Positions 56,400-64,000 of a stretch of 64,000 nucleotides of DNA are shown in pieces. Position 1 is the stretch's first letter; the number at the start of each line of letters is the position of its first letter. Position numbers and translations under genes: made by a program. Below the pieces are notes generated by a model. That model saw nothing but the letters and a program-made list of their open reading frames with translations, did no database searches and was not told the DNA's origin. The stretch comes from Eudorina sp. 2006-703-Eu-15 (taxonomy: Eukaryota; Chlorophyta; Chlorophyceae; Chlamydomonadales; Volvocaceae). The stretch covers positions 1,017,371 to 1,081,370 of the forward strand of contig BDSI01000008.1 of the NCBI GenBank assembly GCA_003117195.1, given 5' to 3'.

Positions 56400-58967
56400 T
56401 GGCCCCACTTCCCAGTTGCGTAATAAGACCGCTCAGGGGGACGTGCATGTGCATATGTGCACGGGGGCTTCACGAAGAATCATCACCGTGCGACGCGGCC
56501 GTACACGTGCCGTACTATCGTTATGTCTCTAGCATCTTGTATGGACGCAAACGCTGCCGATGTTGGTGCCGTGGTTTCTTTGGCTTGGGCAGTTGGGCAG
56601 TTGGGCAGTTGGTGAGGTGTCTCGCCGTACTCGCTCAGGACGCGAGCCGCCGGGTCGTTTGCCTGGCGGTGGTGTCGCAGCAGCAGCTACGGCATATCGC
56701 TGTGTGGGATGTGGGGGATGGAGATGGGGACTGAGACGGTTGGCTTCATTCATTCGTTCTCACGCACACGTGCATGTCCATCACCGCGGGCGGCGCTCCC
56801 AATTCCCCACGCAGTCCGTCCCTCCACCGGTCCGCCAACGCGCCGCCGAACCCAATCTCGATTTTCGATTGTTTGCAACACAGCGCCGAGCACTCTGGGC
56901 GCAGGGGGTGCCCCCCCCCTCGTACGTACGGCACCTGGGTGTTATAAGCACACGGCAAGGAAGCAGTGCGTCTCCAGCAATTGGTTGACCGGTGTCTGTG
57001 TGTGCATGGGGTCACGATGTTACTGACTGACCTATGCTGACCGGATGCTGACCTGTGCTGCCCCGGGCTGACCGGATGCTGACGCTCGATCGACGGCCTC
57101 TGACAAGGGAGGGGTTACGGAGAGAGTGCAGGTTCCGGCGAGGGTACCCGCCCGTGTTTAGGGAGTGAGAGAGTCTGTGTGGTGGGCGAGGAAGGAGGAA
57201 CCCGCCCATGTGCGCGTACCCGCATGTGTGTTTAACAAGAAGCCACATGTGTGTCTGTGTGTGTGTGTGTCTGTGTGTGTGTGTGTGTGGTCTGCAGGAA
57301 TAAGTGCTTCGTATGCTCATGCTTCGCATGAGCATGCTTCATGACGCAAACATGACTGCCGGGGTGAACGGATCGGTGCGCCCGACAGAGCCGCCTCATC
57401 TTGACGCCTGGGCGCACAAACGGAAAAAGTCGTACGGTGGCGTTTCGGCCGTACAAACCAATGGCGTTGCATTCATGAGACATAAGAACTCCATGATTTA
57501 ACTAACACAGTGACCTGCTCTTGCCGGTGTGTCCGACCCCGGAGGTGCGTTTATGTGTGCCCGTGGCCATTCCTTTGTCACGTCGTCGGGTCGGCGATTC
57601 TTGGCGTCGGCTGGCAGTTCTCGGCTTTTTCCCCATGGTCACGACAAGGGGTAGCCAGCGGGCTCAGTCGCCATGGAGTTTCACTTGTGCGAACAACCGT
57701 ACTCGATTTGGGTCTGGGTATGTGGTAGCATCTTTCCCCCGTGTCTTGCTTTCTTCCGCAGGCATTGGGTAAACTGCCGTACGGACGGCCTCGTAGGGTC
57801 ACCATGCAGCAGGGGCCCCAGCGGCCCTCGTAAGAGCGCCGTCGATGCAGCCCGCGTAGGCAAAGGACAGGGCCCCGTTCCTGGGGACCCTCGGCCCTTC
57901 AAACCCTGCGTATCAAGTCCGTACGCGCTAGGGGGAGGCAACCTCATGATGCCTCATGGTGCAATACAGGTCTTGGGCGAGCTATTTTGGGATGAGCCAT
58001 TTGAATCCCCGCGAGGAATCCGTTGCGCCGCCAGTAGCGAGTACCGTCGACGCCAAAGTGCCAGCTGCGTCCAGCGCCGTTCGACAAGCGTTATGTGGAA
58101 TTCAAACAAAAAATGTTACATTTATTTCGTGCTATCTATGCGCTCAATAGGTTGCCCGCGATGTTCTCATTCCGTCGAGGCCCGCCCTCACACCGTTCGT
58201 AACGTCCATCCGCGAAGTCCGCTGTCAGGGTCGCATTCTCGGAACCAGGAAGCCATCCGGTTTTTTTTCCAACAGCGTTCTGAAAATTTGCGTCTTGCAA
58301 ATGCAGGACATTGAAACACACTTGTCAGTGGAAATCACTGCTAATGTTCACATAGTTCGCTCTTCGATAGCGGAGTTCTGCGGTCGCGCATGAGCCCCTC
58401 GGCCTTGCTAGAATACGACAGGGCGCGAAATGTGCCGGAAGCCGGGGTCAGCCGCCCGTCAACACTGCGAAAGCGACCCAGCGACAGAGATTTGGAGGCA
58501 ACCTGAGCCTTGAATGAATGAATGAACGTTACAGCGGACGCATGTGAACTCGTCTGCGGTTTCGGTGCCACTGTCTGGGTGTACTGCGCTGATGCGGCGC
58601 TGGTACACACGGCCGGATGGGGGGTTCCGGAGGCATGTAAACTTGGATGGGGGCGAGGCCCTTTGACCGTTGTTAGTTTATCGGGTGCGATCCCCGGCTG
58701 CGGTATGGCGTATGGGCGAGGTAGCCTTCGCAGCCGAACAAGTAGTACTCGGTGACACCCGAAGCCTCCTGACCATCTCTATGCGCAAGGCGTCGGGCGC
58801 CTCTACTCCTCCAGCGCGTGTAAATCTCCGTCAGGCGGGTGGGCGGGCGGGCGCCACGCGAGGCGCATGTGGGCAGCGAGTCGCCGCGGCCGCATTCTCA
58901 CTGCCCGTGGGCTAATGACGCACTAAAGTAGGATCAAACAAACCATTTGCCCCGGTCCGCCGCCCCT
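56400..58967. other. Region without a recognised gene
   Basis: Contains a GT-rich tract (about 57238-57290), a short repeat of GCTTCGCATGAGCATGCTTC type around 57305-57345 and an AT-rich patch near 58090-58320. No exon with splice sites and protein-like composition was found. Confidence 0.4.
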
Positions 58968-60103
58968 TTAGCCGTCGATGTGTAGGGTAGGGCCCGGGGG
59001 GGGGGGCACGTGGCAGCTGATGCGCTGGGCACTAATCCAGCCATCCAGCTTGTCGTCCGCACAAGCCACTGAACAGGGCTAGGGGAGGGTAGGGGTGCAA
59101 CGGTGTGTGGGGCGCGCGCGCGTGTCATGCATGTGGGTGATAAAAGGGTGATAACGAGCGGTTCGAACAAGGGCGTTCAAAAAAGATTTGCTGTACCCTG
59201 TTGTACATTGGCTTATGAACGGCCGTTGCCCCAGGACTGTACCTGTACAGATATCACAAGAAACACCATACCATGAAACGGGATCGATTGACATCCGTTT
59301 GACTTGCGCTTGAACCCTGCCCCAAACGACAAGGGAGATAGCCTGGAGGCTGAGCCGCAAAACACCGCTTTTCAGGGTATGCATGTATCCCATTATTGCC
59401 ATGGTGAACAACGAGATACGCTGTAAAGGCTTCTGGAAAGGCAGACCAGCACAAGGATGTCAGGCGGTACTGCCGCGCCCGTCATTCCGTTCAAAGCCCT
59501 CGATGTCGTTGATCATAGAACAGATGTCAGCGTAAAGAGACTATCTTTTCGATAAAGAGCGACGATTAACCCAGGTAAAGTCACTCTCGGAATACGCACT
59601 TTGCAGCGAGCTTACTACTATATGTATGTAAATTTTGGTAAAATTCAATCAATATAATGCTTGGCAGAAATGAAGTTGCGCAACATATCTCTTGAGTCCT
59701 CTCTGTTTGCTGCAGGCGTGCAGCTCGTATCTGGTTTTCAATCATCGTGCGCTTACTCACTGCAAATATATTGAAATAATGGGAAATTTGTATTTATACC
59801 TATTTCATGTAATTGCTTGGATAAATGCTGACAGACGGAGACAACTGTGCACATGCATTTGCCGTACTCGTAGGTGACGAGGAAAGCACCAACGCCATCT
59901 GGCCTTCGATATTTTCTATACGCACTGAGTGAGAACTTGCAGAATAACACTAGGGTGGTATCCCGCTCTTTATCCATGGATATCTTGGCCAGATAAGCTT
60001 GCCGAGCTGACGAAATGACCACATTCATAGCGCTTGTCCTACTCTTTACCTTCCCTCTTAATACCCTGTCACTTCCACGTATATGGTACTCGCCAAGCGA
60101 CAT
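58968..60103 (-). CDS. Candidate exons of an unrecognised gene (first and last exon only)
   Basis: A possible first exon (60103-60050, reverse strand) starts at an ATG in good context (AAAATGTCG) and reads MSLGEYHIRGSDRVLRGK before a GTAAAG donor. A possible last exon (59068-58968) follows an AG acceptor and reads ACADDKLDGWISAQRISCHV, then a short Pro run and a TAA stop. Both have protein-like composition, but I could not trace the middle exons through the AT-rich stretch between them, so it is uncertain that they belong to one gene. No family recognised. Confidence 0.25.
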
Positions 60104-60792
60104 TTTCCCCTATGGTCACAAGTGCACTGAACACCCTAAGCAGGCGTATGGGTATGCACCTCATCATAAGACTCCAGTAAATGACCCGTAAGACAGAGTA
60201 TTTGGTCCAACTCTTGATCAGCTCGTAACTTGGCCCACGCGGATCCCCTCAGCCCATCCTCAGTAAGGCCGTCCTGCCCCCCGGCCTCGCGCATGCAGGC
60301 AAATATCTTTTATATTTACTGATAAAAATGGAGTAACCACTTCGCGGTTATGCCTTGGATCAACATACAATATCAAGGTAGAGCGAGCAATTAACTGTTG
60401 CACCTTCACATCACCCGTTGCATGTCCATTCCTGCGCGTACACTGGATCGTTGCGTATGCATGCACATCATAGCACTCCTAATGCGCAAGCCTCAAAAAC
60501 GGCTACCCTTCACTCGCTGTTCTCGCCGCCCATGAGCCGCTCGACGCCGCCTGTCCTCGCACATTTGTAACCGAAAAGCGCACCATTACCACTTGGGTAG
60601 CATTGTCAACGCATGGATCTTGCAGCCACATTGTTGTGTAGTGGTGGGCGTCCGTCCCTCGCTCAGGTGCATGTCGGACGGCCTTCACGCCCACGCCACA
60701 TCCGCACCCCTCAGACCGACCTGTCCAGGGCTCTTCCCGTGCAAGAACCCGCAGCACAGACCTTGATCCCCATTTGAACCCCTCCTCTGCAG

Positions 60793-62238
60793 CTCTCCTT
60801 CCCGAACGCCCGGCTGGCGCTGCTGTCAGCGACCGCGGGGACATTCCTGCAGCCGCTGCACACCATGCCAAAATGGTGAGGTGGGAGGTGTCGGGAGGTC
60901 GGGGCGGATCAGGATGCGTTGACGAAAGTTTGGTTGGCCCACCTTGAAGGCGCGGCTGCTGGTAACGCAGAGTTAGGGCTGCACGCAATTTCCAACCCGA
61001 CCCTTTTGGCTGGGAAATGGCTGCGGGGGCTGCTGCGGCGTGGGTGAATGGGGCAGGCTCTTGCGTTGCTCTTGCCACACCACATGTCGCCCCGGATGTG
61101 TTGGGGGGCGAATGGGGCCGGGGCCGGGGTCGGGGTCGGGGTTTGGGTCGGGGTCGGGGTCAGGGTCGGGGTCGAAATTGCGGTCGGGGGCGGGGCCGGG
61201 GACGGGGACGGCGAGCACTTCCCTCCCTCCCTCCCTCCCGCCCCGGAGCTGCCACGCCCGTGGAACACCCGACGAGGTACCGCAGCCGATGTGTAGATGC
61301 GGGATGAGAGGGCGGCTTGCTCGGCGCTGTGGGGTGGGCGGCTTGTTCAGCCCGGTGGAGCCAGATGCGGCACGGGAGGGGGGTACTGCCCAGCAACAGG
61401 AACTGAGTTGAGCTCAGGCTGTGCACCGTACGTCTGGGTAGGGCACCGTATGGTGTGGGCGCTCCGTCACAGCGCGTCGGAGGGCTTCCGCAAGGCGCAC
61501 AGAGGGCGTGGACCGTGGAGAGATCAGAGCTGGGTCTTGCGGGAAGGGGTTGAGAGGGGATCGGATCCGACCTCGATAGGGCGCCGTGATCCCTTCCGGT
61601 CGCGTGGGTTCGGTGAGGAGGGGGCAACCCGCCGGAAGTGGGGCTGCCAACGCGCACCTGTTGACGTGCATGCGGAGTGCATGTACGGCACGTACGGCAC
61701 GTACGGCACACGTCACGCGGACTCAGGCTGCCAGTACTTCGTGAGGGTTGCGGGATTGGTGTACGATAGACCGCGTCTGCTGCGGCGCATCATATCTGGG
61801 CCCGGTTGCAGTGGCAGCGCCAGCGCGCCAGACGCCAGCGCATTGCCCACCAGCAGCAGCAGCGACTCGAGTCCGTGCAGGTCGCGGTGGCCGCTCTCAG
61901 CTCACGGTTTGGTTTGCGTCCCCGGGTGCCGGCACCACCACCTACCTGTCGCTTCTTCCGTGTCCCAAAGGCCTGTCCAGCCTTTGACCGGTGTGCTGCT
62001 GATGAGGTGGCGACGACGACGACGCGATAAATAGGAGCCGGCGCAACTGCCCCTCCAGGACGTGTCGCAACTGCCTCCACTGGCCAGCCTGAGTTCGCAA
62101 AGCCCACCTCACAAGGTCACTACAAGGTTGCTCACCGCATCCCTCCCTCACTCCCTCCCTCCCCGCAGCGAAAACCGGGTCGACCTGGGGGACTCCAATC
62201 CTGATAACGTCGTGCCGTCGTACAGGATTGTATACCAG
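60793..62238 (+). CDS. Internal exons of an unrecognised gene (incomplete at both ends)
   Basis: Supported exons: 60793-60875 (LSFPNARLALLSATAGTFLQ then PLHTMPK), an exon ending at 61880 rich in Gln/Arg (QRQRARRQRIAHQQQQRLES, possibly helical or coiled coil), 62059-62126 (DVSQLPPLASLSSQSPPHK) and 62169-62238 (ENRVDLGDSNPDNVVPSYR then IVYQ). The last three join in phase; the link from the first to the second is not resolved. All have clean AG and GT borders. The exon at 62238 opens into an intron made largely of a 1.2-kb minisatellite, so the gene should continue toward or past the right edge. I do not recognise the family and assign no function. Confidence 0.5.
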
Positions 62239-62313
62239 GTGCCGTGCAGGAGTGCAGGTACGAACCCTAGCCCGGCCGGGTGGACAGGCGCCGGACGTCC
62301 GATGACTCCTATA

Positions 62314-63476
62314 GATGCCAGGGGAGGGCTCCTGGGGAGGGCTCCTGGGGAGGGCTCCTGGGGAGGGCTCCTGGGGAGGGCTCCTGGGGAGGGCTCCTGG
62401 GGAGGGCTCCTGGGGAGGGCCCCTGGGGAGGGGCCCTGGGGAGGGCCCTGGGGAGGGCCCCTGGGGAGGGCCCCTGGGGAGGGCTCCTGGGGAGGGCCCC
62501 TGGGGAGGGCTCCTGGGGAGGGCCCCTGGGGAGGGCTCCTGGGGAGGGCTCCTGGGGAGGGCTCCTGGGGAGGGCCCCTGGGGAGGGCCCTGGGGAGGGC
62601 TCTGGGGAGGGCCCCTGGGGAGGGCCCCTGGGGAGGGCTCCTGGGGAGGGCCCCTGGGGAGGGCCCCTGGGGAGGGCCCTGGGGAGGGCCCCTGGGGAGG
62701 GCCCTGGGGAGGGCTCCTGGGGAGGGCTCCTGGGGAGGGCTCCTGGGGAGGGCTCCTGGGGAGGGCTCCTGGGGAGGGCTCCTGGGGAGGGCTCCTGGGA
62801 GGGCTCCTGGGGAGGCTCCTGGGGAGGGCTCCTGGGGAGGCCCCTGGGGAGGGCTCCTGGGAGGCTCCTGGGGAGGGCCCCTGGGGAGGGCTCCTGGGGA
62901 GGGCCCCTGGGGAGGGCTCCTGGGGAGGGCTCCTGGGGAGGGCTCCTGGGGAGGGCTCCTGGGGAGGGCTCCTGGGGAGGGCTCCTGGGGAGGGCTCCTG
63001 GGAGGGCTCCTGGGAGGGCTCCTGGGGAGGGCTCCTGGGAGGGCTCCTGGGAGGGCTCCTGGGGAGGGCTCCTGGGGGCTCCTCCTGGGAAGGGCTCCTG
63101 GGAGGCTCCTGGGGAGGGCTGGGAGGCTCCTGGGAGGGGGAGGGCTCCTGGGAGGGGAGAGGTCTCCTGCTCCTGGGAGGCTCCTGGGGAGGGGGCTCCT
63201 GGGAGGGCTCCTGGGAGGGCTCCTGCTCCTGGGAGGGCTCCTGGGGAGGGCTCCTGGGGAGGGCTCCTGGGGAGGGCTCCTGGGGAGGGCTCCTGGGGAG
63301 GGCTCCTGGGGAGGGCCCTGGGGAGGGCTCCTGGGGAGGGCTCCTGGGGCGGGCTCCTGGGGAGGGCCCATGGGGAGGGCTCCTGGGGAGGGCCCCTGGG
63401 GAGGGCCCTGGGGAGGGCCCTGGGGAGGGCTCTTGGGGAGGGCTCCTGTGGAGGGCTCCAGGGGAGGGCTTCAGGG
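62314..63476. repeat. GGGGAGGGCTCCT minisatellite, about 1.2 kb
   Basis: Roughly 85-90 tandem copies of a 13-bp unit GGGGAGGGCTCCT, with a common GGGCCCCT variant and scattered 1-3 bp deletions, especially at 63000-63240. It contains no stop codon in most frames, producing open frames of 400-560 codons on both strands that are not genes. It lies downstream of the exon ending at 62238 and is probably intronic. Confidence 0.95.
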
Positions 63477-64000
63477 GAGGCCGCTCGGTGCGGGCTGACT
63501 GCGTGCATAGGCCCTGATCTGATCGGGCAGGGTCATCCATACGGGGACGGGTGCGGACTGCAAGGGTCCCGGCATCAGTGCGCCCTTGGATGCCCGACAA
63601 CGTGCTCGCACCGCACCGCACCCGGCAGTGGAGAACTCACCTTGGGTGGGCAGGGCGAATGCCTTACTCAGATCGGCGCCGCGATTCGGCGACACAGCTC
63701 GCAGACAGCCAGAAACGGACGCAGGAGAGGACTTAAAACCCCCGGCCCAGTCCCACGGACCCAAATTGGCGGATGTGGCGACACGTCCCGGCGTTTGCAG
63801 CGCGGGCGGCCCTGGTCGGGCTCGTGTCTGGTTTCTGAGCCGGGTTTGGGTTTGGGTTTTGGGAGGGGGGATAGGGGCCTCGCTGCGCTCTGACTAGGGG
63901 ACCAACTGTTGTACCGCATGCGCAAATGGCATTCCCTCCCTCCTCCCTTGCTCGCTTGTTCCGGGATGTGCGTGTGTGTGTATGTGTGTGGGCAGGTTCG
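63477..64000. other. Right edge, no feature recognised
   Basis: May hold a further exon of the gene at 60793-62238 (for example after the AG at about 63509), but no reading frame here could be tied to it. A GTGT-rich tract occurs at 63965-63990. Confidence 0.3.

Noticed and set aside
62062..63893. Open frames of 400-560 codons (PGEGSWGGLLGRA, ALPRSPPQEPSP)
   Set aside because: Minisatellite translations in several frames; only the small exons at its left edge have splice sites and protein-like sequence.

Overview
The window reads as nuclear DNA of a volvocine or other chlamydomonadalean green alga. The DNA is GC-rich with frequent G/C homopolymers, genes are broken into many short exons with GT..AG introns, and the gene content is typical of that group: a starch-phosphorylating dikinase, SF-assemblin of the basal-body roots, a proline-rod extracellular-matrix glycoprotein and a selenocysteine protein. 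Exon models were built by eye from splice sites and reading phase. For the five main genes plus the short SelM gene, every junction keeps phase, which is strong internal support. No database search was possible.

Layout: 1-135 (-) is the N-terminal tail of a divergent histone H3 running off the left edge. 1556-18361 (+) is a 25-exon alpha-glucan water dikinase (GWD) with a tRNA-Gln inside one intron. 21186-21992 (-) is a selenoprotein M whose catalytic CxxU uses an in-frame TGA; a candidate SECIS hairpin lies near 20421-20490. 25243 to about 36506 (-) is a very large modular matrix glycoprotein: repeated cysteine domains alternate with poly-proline rods, one rod being about 490 residues. One of its introns holds a hAT-type MITE with a perfect 8-bp target duplication. 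40039-42342 (-) is SF-assemblin. 43355-51028 (+) is a secreted papain-family protease of the 26/29-kDa/cfaD type. 53819-55793 (+) is a secreted SGNH-like hydrolase. 60793-62238 (+) holds exons of an unrecognised gene. Candidate exons of another unrecognised gene lie at 58968-60103 (-).

The genes do not form one pathway; they are an ordinary eukaryotic neighbourhood (plastid starch turnover, ER redox, cell wall, cytoskeleton, secreted or lysosomal hydrolases). The unusual signals are in the introns. A short motif (GGAAATTGGTAGACAT and its reverse complement) lies near donors in one orientation and near acceptors in the other, in introns of two unrelated genes. There are very large intronic minisatellites and a 34-nt G run. 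These low-complexity tracts create long open frames in several frames at once, which are not genes.
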